From positions 23,988,138-24,052,137 of the forward strand of contig CM064657.1 in NCBI GenBank assembly GCA_032717465.1: a DNA stretch of 64,000 nucleotides, written 5' to 3'. A model generated the notes under the pieces. That model saw only the letters and a program-made list of their open reading frames with translations, did no database searches and was not told the origin of the DNA. A program made the translations under genes and the position numbers. Origin of the DNA: Coenobita brevimanus. Lineage: Eukaryota; Arthropoda; Malacostraca; Decapoda; Coenobitidae. Of the stretch, positions 34,754 through 46,860 are shown piece after piece. Position 1 is the stretch's first letter, and each line of letters opens with the position of its first letter.

Positions 34754-35059
34754 CAGCGGTTCTCAACCTTTTCGAGTTGCACCCCCGTTACCCTTGGTCC
34801 ACATATCTACGTCCCCGCTTCTTCTCGTATCCTGTCATCATCTGACTCTACAAACATATTACCGAATTATTGTTGTTATTTTTGCCGGTTTTAGTGGACG
34901 GTAACTCAGGTGAATAGAAGCTGAATTAGCCCTTCTCCTGCTGTCCATTATCCCCATTTTCGACGCATGAGAAGGGGAGCTGAGGAACATTTATAATTTA
35001 AGAGGGATGCGGTCCATCTTGCAATATAAGATTTCTTGATATCGTTATTGTCTCAAAAC

Positions 35060-35091
<32 letters not shown>

Positions 35092-35215
35092 CAGGAAGGT
35101 GGCCGGGCGACAGACGGGGGGGGGGGGGAAACACGGGTGCAGTGCCAAGTAAAATGTGCATTGAAGATAGGAGCACAGAGAATATGAATACTGAAAATAT
35201 GCCATTGTTCATCGT

Positions 35216-35308
<93 letters not shown>

Positions 35309-35414
35309 TCGTTGTTCTTGCTACTTTGAGTCTTCAAGCACCCCTTGGAAAATTGCTCAGCTCTCCAAAAGGGGACGTGCGCCCCACGTTGCGAACCACG
35401 CAGCTATCCTAAGC
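34754..35414 (+). mobile_element. Non-autonomous hAT-like element
   Basis: It begins CAGCGGTTCTCAACC, a classic hAT-type terminus, and ends with ACGTTGCGAACCACGCAG, whose complement CTGCGTGGTTCGCAACG mirrors the start. Inward both ends are C- or G-rich (GCACCCCCG; GGGGACGTGCGCCCC), as is common for this group. CTAAGC occurs just outside both ends (34748-34753; ~35410-35415), perhaps part of an 8-bp target duplication. No transposase frame. GA (35064-35091), G13 (35116-35128) and AC (35217-35307) runs lie inside. Confidence 0.7.
35217..35307. repeat. (AC)n microsatellite inside the hAT-like element
   Basis: About 45 AC units. Confidence 0.97.
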
Positions 35415-37653
35415 GATTTCGGCAAATTCTAGGGAGGGTACGTAATCGTAATGCTAATAAAAGGCCGCTGATAATTGATAATTGTATATTAGATTTAATA
35501 CTGGCAGATTACCTTCCTCATCTTAAAACAACTTCTCGTATTTTCTTCCTGTGATGGCCTGTAAAATCACAGGATTGGCCATGAAAATTACACGAAATGT
35601 AGGAGAGGCGTCTTTACCTGCGAGCATACGCATTACCTCCTGACTGATATTGGGAGCTGGGCCGCCATTTAAAAATAGTCCTAAGCTAAGCTGTGTATAG
35701 GATTGCTTGTATGCGCGTCATTACCCGCACAGCCGTCAAGCACTTCACAGCCAAATATAGTGAACGGTAACATGATAATAAGATTTCAGATAATGACTTG
35801 TGTCAGTGTTTAATAACTTGAATCTTATTTACTCTGTATATTAGTTATGATTGTTTATAAATGATCTCCTACCTGGGACCTGTTTATACAGGATGCTGGC
35901 CAATATCCAGGATAAACAAGTGTTCACAGCAGTTCACTCTTATCACAGATCGTCTTGTCCGTCATGGGTATATACATTTTTTAATCACTCTTGTTTGCAT
36001 GGGAAGTGTTTGGTGTCTCTACGAGTGATGACAGGCGTGCATACAAACAATCTTAGTTCTTTTATTCCGATTACATATTTAATATTTTTCTCTGGATGAT
36101 GGTTCTTTATCATAGGATTGACTTCTCGATCTAGGCGAGTTATAGACAAACTTCACTAATGTCCACACAACAAAAGGTCCATCTTATGTTGAATAAAACT
36201 TAAGATTACGCTTAAAGAAATACGTCAGAGGATATATAGAATTAAACCCAGCCTAAGAGTGTTCATAGATATGGGTGGTGTGGTGTGCCCGGCTGAGTTA
36301 TACCAGGTAATGGCCACCGCCCCCGCCGTCTTTATCACAGTCCACTCCCCCAAACACAATGATCAGCGCCGGGATTGCTCCTTAGTGTAGCGCCCGGTTC
36401 CCCCAAGCCGCCAAGGAGCAGTGTGGTAATGGCCAAACTAGCCAGTGTGATGACTACAAATGCAAGCGCGTTTGGGGGATAATTTGAAGGACGTAATGTG
36501 ACCAGCTGGCTCGTCCCTCAGCGGTGTAATGGAGAGCAACCGGGATAGCAGACTGCAGACTTCTTGTTGCCCACTGGGCGCGCCGTCTGTTCCAGCCACG
36601 TCAGCTTTCACTTTAAGGGACGCATAATACAGTAGGGAGGCTTCGTAACACCTCTACCTTACCGATTTATTTTCTGTTGCACCTCCACGTTCTTTTACAT
36701 ACTACGAGGTATTTATGTCTTTTGAATATGGCTATAGTTTGCGTTAGTAACTTGAAAGAGACAAATATAATGGACAAACATAAATCGCAAAGGAAGAGGT
36801 GTTACAAAATCTCCAGAGCCACTTACGACACTGAGACAGAATGAGTTTTGACGGAAATTATGCGATAATGTAGGTCGGAATAAAATCCGGACAAAGAACA
36901 CGAACACGTTCTGGCCATTCCTCTTCTCACCGTCACCTGGTCGGCAGTGCGAAACAGTATGACTAGAAAGTAGACTGATAAAATTGGGTGTTGTTCCATG
37001 CTGCCTTGGCGTACATGACTAAGCAATTAGCGTAAGAATGTTTAAAATTCCATCCATAGTGCGACACGGCTTTAAGGAGAGTGGCGATAGTAATGGGCGA
37101 AGTTAAGACCTGCATTCTTGTGGAACAGAGGGTCCCCATAAAACCCTTTCCTTACGGTTTAATTATTTTAGTGTAGTTCTCCATTGTTCTCTATTTTTCT
37201 TACACAGTCGATTTCAGTATTCAGAATATATAATACAGTGTAAAACAAAGAGTTCTAATATGCACAAAATAAATAATTAAATAAATAAAGATCACTAAAG
37301 AAGAGGCGCAAGAGAGCCTCTTAAGCCACCGAGAATATGGCGTTTACTACAGCATGCTTAAGACTGAAATCGCGAAGATTAGCCTGTAATATTTGACGAA
37401 CATATATGGAACGCCTGTGGTTATTAGATTGTATCAGCCCACGTCGTATATTAAAGACTGGCGTAATCAGCTGTATTAGAGGTCGGAGTCTTTGTGTTTT
37501 CGTTGTTACCTTGTGAAAATATACTTTTAAAAAGAACGTGTCATTCACTTTGTGTTATAAAGTTTAAACATAGGGCCTTTGTTTCATCATCATCATCGTC
37601 ATCGTCGTCGGTCGTTCTGTTTCCCTGTCAGTATATGGGGTGGGCTGCTGATT
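35415..37653. other. Unassigned sequence with a family K repeat
   Basis: 36300-36480 is locally GC-rich but shows no coding signature. No gene recognised. Confidence 0.5.
36778..36840 (+). repeat. Low-copy dispersed repeat (family K), copy 2
   Basis: CATAAATCGCAAAGGAAGAG, GTGTTACAAAATCTCC and GCCACTTACGACA align with 27155-27215 and with 52470-52505. Confidence 0.6.
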
Positions 37654-37669
37654 GCGCGCGCGCGCGCGC

Positions 37670-37742
<73 letters not shown>
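37654..37742. repeat. Compound (CG)n(CA)n
   Basis: Eight CG units run into about 36 CA units; both can adopt Z-DNA (established for these dinucleotides). Confidence 0.96.
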
Positions 37743-37745
<3 letters not shown>

Positions 37746-37940
37746 GAAAAGAAACAGTAGGAGAACTATCTTGAGAGTCCCCTCGGAAAAAAAAAAAAAA
37801 ATTGTCCACACCTCATTTACTTGTCAGTCAAGGCATTCCAAGTACTGCAATGCGTTGGTTATGTATTGAAATAATGGGGTGAAAGTGTAACAGTATAGTC
37901 TGCGCACGGAGCCAGAATAAGGTAGAGAAATCTTAGTGAA

Positions 37941-38153
37941 GGGGTTAATGGAGACACTTTATTCTCCTCCCCACGATTGGTCCTTCCCTGGTTGACGAAA
38001 GTTATCTGATGGTGGCCAGAATGAATGTAAACGTCGTCCACACAGCGAAGAGGTTAATTGCTTCACTATGGGATATCTTCAAACCTGAATAAAACATTGT
38101 GGCGATAGGAAAAGTAAAGTGAATCAAAATCGTCCATTTATTGAAGGGATTAT
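37941..38153 (-). mobile_element. Two adjoining TTAA-family units
   Basis: The left unit (37941-38057) starts GGTTAATGG and ends GCGAAGAGGTTAA with core GAAAGTTATCTGATGGTGGC. The right unit, 38054-38153, starts TTAATTGCTTCACTATGGG and ends TATTGAAGGGATTA, exactly 100 bp. They share the TTAA at 38054-38057. Confidence 0.7.
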
Positions 38154-38571
38154 TGACTGTTTCTGCCCATTTCACTACAAAAAGTTTCTTCTTAGTTACA
38201 TAATACCGTCTGGCTGTAGTAGGAAGAAATAAATGAGTTCCCCATCGTTGTGGAGGGGCGAGGAAAAACACCCATTTCAAAAGCGTGCAAAGAACTGAGC
38301 TTGATGCAAAAAAATCCCTCTTCTTACGTTGCAGCTCAATTGCAGGAGGTGGTTTGTCAGTCAGACCTGCCAGCCTCCACATGCACCCTGTCACGCAAAC
38401 CTGGAGGGACTCACGCACTCCCTGCCATACCCTCACGCACTTCACCTCGTAAAACCACACACGCCGTCATACACAGCCAATAACCACACGCACACCTTCA
38501 TACACCCACACGCACACCACAACGTCACGCACAGACACATCCTACACACACAGACACTCACACAGCTTTGG

Positions 38572-38701
<130 letters not shown>

Positions 38702-38872
38702 ACTTCATACTAATGCAGTCACATGCACATCGACACGCACACCCACAACCTCACGCACGTCCACACTCACCTTCACACACATCCACAGCCTTACCCTTTC
38801 AACCCGAAGAGTCTCTCCTAAGCTGAATAAATGTGTGTGACAGTATTGTGAATGAATTTAAAAACGGTAAAT

Positions 38873-39235
38873 GGGGGAGGCGGTGGCTGAATCGATAGAG
38901 AGGCGGCCTGCAGTCCTGATGGACCCAGGTTCGAATCCCGGCAAGGGCAGGGAACAGTTTAAGGATTTGAATTTCATAAAAGCAGACTTTCCTGATCTAC
39001 CAGATGACCCGCCGACATGTCGTAAAAGTACCCCCTCTAATACCAGTACACCAGTCCTGTATGAGACAGCCCTAGCATGCATTCAATATGGACGATGGGT
39101 GTTAGCGGCGAAGTGGTGACATGTGGAGGTGTAGGAGGACTACTGGGCACTGGGATAGGCTACTGCCCCAGAGATATAGGCCCTGACGCCTTTGGCCAAA
39201 GTCGGATACATTAAAAAAAAAAAAAAAAAAAAAAA
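38873..39235 (+). mobile_element. tRNA-derived SINE (SINE-2) with poly(A)
   Basis: The head has GCGGTGGCTGAATCGATAGA (A box) and CCAGGTTCGAATCCCGGC (B box), with a GCCTGCAGTCC loop between. The body includes CAGCCCTAGCATGCATTC and GGGATAGGCTACTGCCCC, and the tail is 23 A residues (39213-39235). A second near full-length copy lies on the minus strand at 51305-51640 and a fragment at 5385-5535. It sits inside a TTAA-family relic (38798-38872). Confidence 0.85.
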
Positions 39236-39648
39236 GTGGTTAAATCAGAGGTTACCAGACATATTGTGGTCACTTCCTAGATTTACAAGAAAATCATTGA
39301 TGATCCTCCCACCTCCCAGAGGTGGGTACCCAACCTCCTGGAGGGGTTATTTTAAATAATTATAGATTTGGGTTTTTTGCTCCTCCGTTTAGTCGTACAT
39401 TCTAATGTGTAATAACAAGAATTTAGCGGTTTTCTATTTTTTTTTTTTTTTTACACTTTTGGAAAAATATAGCTTTTTTTTTTCACTTTTATGTAAGATA
39501 ATTTCAGGACCCAGAATCTGATTGTACTCTTTTATCTCTGTCTGTAGCCAGACACCAAAATCCCGTAAGGGGTAGCTGTTTGTCTTTGAGTTAATTGTTT
39601 TAGGGGAAGGGGCACTTACCCTCTGCCAACCCACGTGCTGACACGTAG

Positions 39649-40807
39649 ATTTTTTTTTTTTTTTTTGCCTATCGACCATTGAGGCCGGAGCCCCTGGTCA
39701 TTAAGGCAAAATTACATATATGTATATACATTGACATATATACATATATATACGAACATATATATATACATACATACACACATCCATGCATAAAACATAC
39801 ACACTTTCATGCACACGTACATATATATATAATAATTTTTATTTTATTTATTTTTTTTTGTATTTTTATTTTTATTATTTTTTTGGTAATTTTTTATATT
39901 TTTAACCTTATATTACTTATAAACAAAAATGCCTAATATAAAGACCCTAAAACTAATCACCTAACAGACAAATCGCTAACCTATACTAAGTCCTAAGAGA
40001 TAACTAGACCTACACTAATGGTAAAAAAAAGCCTCGACCAAAAGAACACCATCGACTGCAGATATGTAATGCCTTCCTACGTTACATACCTGCATTCATC
40101 ACCTGGTGCCTGTCAGTCGAGGCACAACCTAATACAGGGGACATCAATCTATGAAAGGGAACCAGACGAGTCAGGAACATTTCCATATACGTCAGCTGTC
40201 GCCCCTAATTAGAATAACTTAAGCAAGATGGTATAATGTATTTACATAATTTATACAAAAAGTGAAGAACCTCGCCCAGCAGACCACCATCGACTGCAAG
40301 TGCCCAATACCTTCCTATATTGCACACTTGCACTCATCAGCTGGTGACTGTCAGGCGAGGAACTTGGCTTAATGTAGGGGACATCTATATTAGAAATAGA
40401 TCAGTGGGAGGAGGAACTATTTAAAATATGTCAACTGTCATCCCTAATTAATATTACAATATATACATATTTACCGTTGATAAAAACCATAACCACACAG
40501 TAAAAAAGTCACATCACTCTGATCAGTCCGGTCTCTCTCAAGAAAGCCATCAATTTATCAGTCATAACAATGTCCCCATCACCCAAGATGGTGGAAAGGG
40601 TGAAGGGGACGTCTGCTGCGCCGCGGTAAATTATAAGTGAAGCACGTTCACGAATAAATCCCCGACAGCGCAGGATGATATGACTGATAGATAACACCGC
40701 ATCACAGATGTCACAGTGCGGTGGGAAGCGTCTTTCCATATAAGGTTTCATATGTGTTAAAATGGTGGCATTGAGCCGTAACCGTGCCAACACTTTTTCT
40801 TCCAGGC
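39649..40807 (-). pseudogene. 5'-truncated LINE with C-terminal ORF2, repeated 3' UTR and poly(A)
   Basis: On the minus strand codons from ~40806 to the stop at 40509 read LEEKVLARLRLNATILTH, then FPPHCDICDAVLSISHIILRC, then TLSTILGDGD and LMAFLRETGLIRVM. This matches the C-terminal region after the RNase H domain in I/Jockey-group LINEs: an arginine/leucine helix and a CxxC...H....C motif. The 3' UTR (40508-39667) contains a 238-bp unit repeated twice (40031-40268, 40269-40505; shared ACCATCGACTGCA). It ends in 17 A residues (plus-strand T run 39650-39666). CACGTAG flanks both sides (39642-39648; 40808-40814), giving a 7-bp target duplication. Only the tail of the element was inserted. Confidence 0.85.
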
Positions 40808-40829
40808 CACGTAGTGAATACTTATGGGT

Positions 40830-41072
40830 TGGTTATATGGTTGCCACCCTGCATTGTAAATGGTTTCCTGGCTTACAAGAAACCATTTTCCATGTCACTC
40901 CTTGTAGAGCCACCTGAAAGGAAAAGAAGAGAAATAAGAAGTGAGAGGAAAGATGGGAGACATAGGAAGAGAGAGGGCAGACACAGAAAAAGAGTGATGG
41001 TAGTGAAGGAAGAAGTAGGCAGCACAACATCAAGTCATTGGATGATAATCGCCGCTGCCTACCACCATCTTA
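40830..41072 (-). mobile_element. Solitary arm B of the composite SINE, inside the hAT element
   Basis: GGTTATATGGTTGCCACCC, AAATGGTTTCCTGGC and GAAACCATTTTCCATGTCAC, then AGAGGGCAGACAC and GATGATAATCGCCGCTGCC, follow the order of arm B at 62557-62851. Confidence 0.75.
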
Positions 41073-41328
41073 CTTTAAAAAGCACAAATTAAAATCCCAA
41101 AAGCGCTTGATCACAATCTACATCATATTTATAACCAATAATACGTCAGAACGGCAAATTTGGCCATTCTAACCTTATCTGCTTATCCCCCACCCCCAAG
41201 GAATATCAAAGTTTCCCTCCAAAGGGGCAATGTTTCTCCATTTGGAAACCTCTGGGTTAAATGAAGAGTGTTTTTACATACCTTCATAGGCCCTTGCCAC
41301 AACTTTACCACCCTGTATAACTTTGCCC

Positions 41329-41548
<220 letters not shown>

Positions 41549-41750
41549 TAATTTAACCCTTACGGAAAGAACATCAGTAGTGTTAGGGATCCGTACTACC
41601 TAACTATGGATTCGGTTACCCCTGCCTAACAGTCCTAACGTAAAATTACCCTGTTGTACTGTGATACACTAAAGTCTCTTAGATTACAGTACAGTACTAG
41701 TATGTCAGAACTTGCCCAATGCTGTACTGTTCTGTCGAACAGTTTGACTT

Positions 41751-41850
41751 CTAACCTCTTCAAACCGATGTTGTATTTCATACTTTATTCTTGCCATCTC
41801 TAGATGGTTTTATTCAATTTAGGGAGGACCTCTTGTAGTGAGGAGGTTAA
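41751..41850 (+). mobile_element. TTAA-family element, single 100-bp unit
   Basis: Starts CTAACCTCTTCAAACC (TTAA eroded to CTAA) and ends TTGTAGTGAGGAGGTTAA. The core is well kept: TTTATTCTTGCCATCTCTAG and ATGGTTTTATTCAATTTAGG. Best single example of the monomer. Confidence 0.75.
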
Positions 41851-42827
41851 TAAGGTCATGAACAAACCCATTTGTATGGGAATTTCCGTAATAAGGTGAG
41901 TAAAATCATCTGAAGATAGGAAAAATAAAATGTAATAAAACTCCATTCAGTTGTTCTTGTTGTTGCTCAACACCAGTCCGTCTGATCGCGCGCATCCTCC
42001 ATCGCAATTAAGCAACTGCCCCTATGGTGTTGTCCCATAGGTTCTCTACACCGTTCATGTTGTGTCTGCATGTTATTGTGGCATGTGCTGTACACTGCTT
42101 CATTATGTAACATCTCGGATTCCACCCATCCCAAATCTAAGGTGGTAGCTGAGGAAGGCTGGGTGATGTACTGCTGTGTGATTAGTTAGTTGAACTCCAT
42201 CATCTCTATTTAAGGACACCTCCGATGGGTGGATGTCAGGAGGGGGGCGTGTAGTATGGTGTTGTGATCGAGGTGTTGTATTGGCCTGCACATGAAGTGT
42301 GAAGGTGTTTTTTCATTGCTAGTGTTGGAGTATCTGATGGTTGGAAGGGTTTTACCCAAATTGAATGAAGTCCATTGACGATTTGGGAGAACTTTAAAGA
42401 AGACGAGATCGTACTCAAAAGGTTAGTGTTTCTAATCCATTCAGAGAGTACGAAAACTGAGTAAATATCGTCTGTCCTACAAAGAGTACAATAAATGACT
42501 ATAGTACTGAAAAGGTCAACACACACCGTCATTCCTATTCCAGACCAGTTAGCTGCGCAGACCGAGGACGTCTTTCGTATTTACGTCCGCCAAGGATTTT
42601 TTTTTTTTTTTTTTTTTTTTAATGTCTGTTAGCAACATTATGGTAAATGTGTTGGATAGAAATGCACAAAATTTAAGATAATGACTGAGGACCTATCAGA
42701 GAAATAGATCACAAACACGCCAACACCTACTGTATACCAGACAGTTCAGATTACCACCAAAATTTAATCAACCCTTCTTACATCCATGACCCGCATATCC
42801 ACAAAATTTCATTAAAATCCATCAATA

Positions 42828-42831
<4 letters not shown>
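41851..42831. other. Unassigned with TTAA-family relics
   Basis: Cores at ~41892-41950 (TAAAATCATCTGAAGATAGG) and 42430-42520. A 23-base T run at ~42598-42620. No gene. Confidence 0.5.
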
Positions 42832-42894
<63 letters not shown>

Positions 42895-43265
42895 AGGCTG
42901 CTTCCCCCAAGGAAAGGGAGGTAGCCGAGACAGGACGACTCACTCTCCATTTACTCATCCATTCAAACACATTCATTCGCATCTTAGCCCCAAAGGGGAG
43001 AACGGACAGATCCTCACCGCATCACACCGCACAAGGGTCAACTGCGCAATGCAAGCAGTGACATCCACAGCAGGGCCCGACAGCAGAACTGGTTTACCCC
43101 TGCCACATCATAACAGACCCATCCCCTTACCCGCACCTGACCTGACTAGCTGATCAGACCAAATGCGGGAGAATATCCCCTCAGGGCTGCGTCATCACTT
43201 ATTCATTCACAATTTCTCTCCATTTATTTCTGTCACGCACAGCCACTCTTCCTTGCTCAACAGAC
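42832..43265 (-). pseudogene. LINE 3' end with (TA)n tail
   Basis: On the minus strand a short frame reads VEQGRVAVRDRNKWREIVNE and stops at ~43218. This is the extreme C-terminus of LINE ORF2 (family pattern A...ARDR..WR..V). About 320 bp of 3' UTR follow, ending CCTTGGGGGAAGCAGCC and CTAGG, then a TA array at 42832-42890 in the place of a poly(A). A (TA)n tail in place of poly(A) is seen in some LINE groups; secondary expansion is also possible. Confidence 0.65.
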
Positions 43266-43935
43266 GAACAAAGCAGGTGAAACTGCCATGAGAAGAGCGC
43301 TTGCTGGATGGATTGGATTGGACTTTGGATTCATTTCAAACCATTTCAGCACCACTGAAATTTTTTGGGGGATGAAAATATGGATATTTCTTAGTGTGAT
43401 GTTTTTCCAGTCCTGTACTTGTTTTCACCTGCGTGTAGGAAGTCATTTGGCGAGATTTTCCGCGCTTCTTTGCGAAGCACAGGACGGGTTTAGGAAGCTA
43501 AAAATTGCATTGTCAGATGCGCCAGACGTTACTCTTCAGTTTGGTAAAAAAAAAAAAAAAAAAAATCGATTTTCGAAATTTGATAAAATGGTGCCTGGGC
43601 CGTCCTCTGGGTCCCGACGATATCCGGACCCACGACCACTGAGGGGTTCCAATCCCCCACCCAGCCCAGGACCTGTGACCGATTTTGATGAAAAAGTTTC
43701 CTTCTGTTGTTTATGGATATCTGCCTTCTGTTTTTTTTTTTTTTTTTTTTTTTTTTTTCCCCCAGAACGATTGGCGGAAAATTGTGACCTGCAGAGAGCA
43801 GACAAACAGACAGACAGATAGACAGAGAAACATACGGAACTGACCAACATGCTTGTCGAATCGAGAGATTCCGACAAGCAACAAACAATAGGGGTGAATT
43901 CATAACCACCTCCGGCTTCGCTGGCGGAGGTCAGT
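43266..43935 (+). mobile_element. Repeat with terminal hairpin (family H)
   Basis: Contains A20 (~43546-43565) and T27 (~43732-43758) runs and an ACAGACAGACAGATAGACAG stretch. Its right end is GGGGTGAATTCATAACC followed by the hairpin ACCTCCG...CGGAGGT (43909-43932). The left boundary is uncertain. The 177-codon plus-strand frame reads through the A and T runs and is spurious. Confidence 0.5.
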
Positions 43936-44110
43936 ATAGAGCGGAAAAGGTCAGAGGTCAAGACCAAGACATGAAAAACATGAAATGGGAGATGGTACTG
44001 CTTTGACCGAGGTATACGCACCATAAATGTTCCTGTTTATTGTTTCTATCTCCAGAGAATTTCGTTCTAGTTCGGAGAGATTTTTTTAAAATAAAAGAGT
44101 TTGGCATTCA

Positions 44111-44217
44111 TTAACATCTGCACGAGTGGTATTTCATAACTTAAATAAAATCGTATAGAGGCAACAAGAATAAATTACAATGAGTCCTTATGGCGGTGAA
44201 GGTCTAACACCTGCCGT
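44111..44217 (-). mobile_element. TTAA-family element, single unit
   Basis: TTAACATCTGCACGAG at the left, core TTAAATAAAATCGTATAGAG and CAACAAGAATAAATTACAAT, and GGCGGTGAAGGTCTAA at the right. Confidence 0.6.
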
Positions 44218-45924
44218 CGCCACGCACCATTAGCCAAGGACCTAAGTATTTAGTACCATATCCGCCCTGCAAAGTTGCCGCTCTTTTGTACCTCAGCACC
44301 ACCCAGTGTAACATCCGTGTTATCACTCAGATTGAATTTAAGCCCAAAGGTCCAATGAAGCTGTCTTGTATTAGCAGATGTTAGTACGGTAATAGAGTTA
44401 TTATGCGTAGACAAGATCTGTAAGTGAAATTTCGTCAGCCTTATCCGTTATGGCAAAAATTCTTCATCCTTTAAAACTGATGACGACTTTTATAGTTATA
44501 TTCTTGCAAACTGGAAACGATCACATTTTTATCTTTGAGACCTCTTATAATGAATAGGTTGACGAAGACTGTATCTGTCTTATTATAATCCGAGAGAAAT
44601 ATATATATCCTAATGCTAAATGTAATATATAAAACAGGGGTTAATACGTAATACTTATCGACTGAACTCCTGGCGTATATGCACAACCACTAATCATCAC
44701 AACCACACAGCACATTACTAGCATGACCACCACACCACACATGTCTGATACCTTCAGTGTTGATCTCAAACAAACAAATATTTGTATATGAAAAAGATAA
44801 CTCAAATGTGATCTCGAAATATTTATTATGTAGTCGTAAAATAAGCAAATATATTTAATCTTCATTGTTGACATTTACTACGATATCATCTTAGACCTTT
44901 TTTGGGCTGGACGATTTAATTAAAAGGAAGTACTAAGTAATTAAAATTTGAATGTCGTAAAACAGTATTTAGCAAAACACTTAGCCACTTGGTTTGCAGG
45001 TGTGCACTCGTCCACAAAAGTTATCGTTTCGACATGTGGTCAATAGATCCGAGGCTTTGTGGGCATTGTTACTCGACCTGAGTCAGTTTGGTCGGTACCT
45101 CTTCATTGTCGGCCTGTAGGCATGAATGAATTTATCCGTTCTCGAGGAATGTGAATCCAGCGAGGCTTCATATATTGCATTGTGCGATTTGGAGGTGATG
45201 TAACTGTTAAGGGCCGCACTGTTATCGACGCTGGTTGCATTAGTGCCACGACGACAGAATGATGTGATCGGGGCAGGAGGAACTTACACTGAGTACTAGA
45301 GTGGGTTGGAAATAAAATGCACGTGTACTTATCCCTCTTAATTTCCCTATATTCACTTATTACGCAGAGTTTGGAAGTCTTGGTTGGCGGAATGTTACGA
45401 AATGTTTTTAGATGTTTATTTAAGATTGATTATTATTACTAGTAGTTGTCGTTGTAGCACTGGTTATTGTAATAGTAGTTGTTGTTGTTTTTGTTGTGTA
45501 TTATTGTTATTGATGCTGATACTGGTATATGTAATAATATTAGTTTAAGTTATATTTCAGTCTCTCCTACTGGTGTTCATGTTGACATGTCTCATTTGTG
45601 ATGTTTCGAGACAGTTGTGTTAAATGTTTGAGTATTGCTGTATTCACTCTCCCGTGGCTTCTAAATAGCCCATATTTATAAACATCTCCTAATAACAGAC
45701 ACTTTGAGCTTTATGGAATTTTTGCTGTGCAGAGAAGGATCTAATATATGGGCCATCCTCTGCTCGCTCCCACTCCCGGCCCAGCTGCTACTGATGTGGA
45801 ACACAGGTGTACCAACTGTTAACCAGACCCTGGGAATTATAGCAGTCACTTCGTCAAGTGTTTCAAAATGGAACGTCGAAAAAAGTAACGATACTTTTTT
45901 TTTTTTTTTAGGTGTACATGCAGA
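44218..45924. other. Unassigned AT-rich sequence
   Basis: No gene. A relic of the TTAA family is at ~44475-44565. GTT-rich patches at 45440-45500. Confidence 0.5.
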
Positions 45925-46112
45925 TTGATGTAAATGAGTGGTTCATTATCAGTACTGGACTGACAACAGCTGTGGAATGTGTAGGCAGTACGGATGATAT
46001 GAGAATGATGTAAACTGGAGTGAAGGATGGTAATGGAAAGAGTGTTTGACGTCTGATGTATGCAAATGACTCGGAAGCCGCTTGCTATCAGTGAATGAGA
46101 CCTTTGCATACT

Positions 46113-46204
<92 letters not shown>

Positions 46205-46860
46205 TACCCGGTCTTTGAAAATAAAAGTTGATTAGCGTAAAGTGATGGGTGTTGAAAGCGGTGTGACTCACACTGTGATGCGTTGATGAATGCAGAAAGA
46301 CTTTAAAGTGATGGAAGAGAAGGATATCCTGGCTCAGTGATACAAAGGTGAGGAAGGTTCAAGGAAAAAAAAATGGATAACAGCAACGTGACTGGGATTG
46401 TGAAGGTCATAATACTGGCGCAGAAGAGGATAGTTAATACCGAGATTGCAGGAGGACAGCATGAAGGTGTGCTGGTGGCCACGTCAGCGTATGGGTGTGA
46501 GATATTATTACTGCATGAGCAGGAAGAGTCCACAGTTGAGTGAGAGGAGTGGAATTATACTGTTGAGGACTTGTGAGGTGCATAGATTGGATAGAAAAAA
46601 TGTAGTGGAAATGGAACTTTTGAGCTATGTAAGATGTGTGTAGGTTGAAGAGAATAAAGACACAAAAAATTGAACTGTTGAACACTCTATATGAGGCATG
46701 TTGATAGGACAGAATAAAGGCGCGAAGTGGGATTCCAGAGGAGAGTATATGTTATGAGGTGTGAAGATGGACAGATTAATGAGTATTGAGCTCACAGAAA
46801 TATGCAGAGTTAGAAAGGCCTACTGACTGAAGAACAGACGTGTCTGGACTTTTATGGTGT
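45925..46860 (+). pseudogene. LINE reverse transcriptase relic split by a GT array
   Basis: Plus-strand pieces follow reverse transcriptase order. NEWFIISTGL stands where F.(V/I)..GL.QGC is expected. A valine/glycine-rich stretch follows, then RLMYANDSEA at ~46053-46080, where the (Y/F)ADD catalytic box has become YAND. After the GT array (46116-46203) come KVMGVESGVTHTVM and, around 46470-46600, TSAYGCEILLLHEQEES and EVHRLDRKNVVEMELLSYVR, in the place of the LYGCE.W.L......L...EM..LR segment. Many stops and frame changes. A 60-codon frame at 46884-47066 continues beyond but I cannot tie it to the family. Confidence 0.75.
46116..46203. repeat. (GT)n microsatellite inside the LINE relic
   Basis: About 43 GT units interrupting former coding sequence just after the YAND box. 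Confidence 0.97.

Larger units (their letters stand above)
39246..41254 (+). mobile_element. hAT-type DNA element, 2009 bp, with perfect 8-bp target duplication
   Basis: The left end is CAGAGGTTACCA and the complement of the right end is CAGAGGTTTCCA, 11 of 12 identical. GGTTAAAT flanks both sides exactly (39238-39245 and 41255-41262). An 8-bp duplication with CAG-starting ends is the hallmark of hAT transposition. No transposase frame is present, so the element is non-autonomous. It contains a nested LINE (39649-40807) and a composite-SINE arm B (40830-41072). Subtracting these leaves about 0.6 kb of its own sequence, AT-rich with T runs. It inserted immediately after the poly(A) of the SINE at 38873. 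Confidence 0.85.

Noticed and set aside
43288..43821. 177-codon plus-strand frame
   Set aside because: It passes through an A20 run and a T27 run and belongs to a dispersed repeat; no domain seen.
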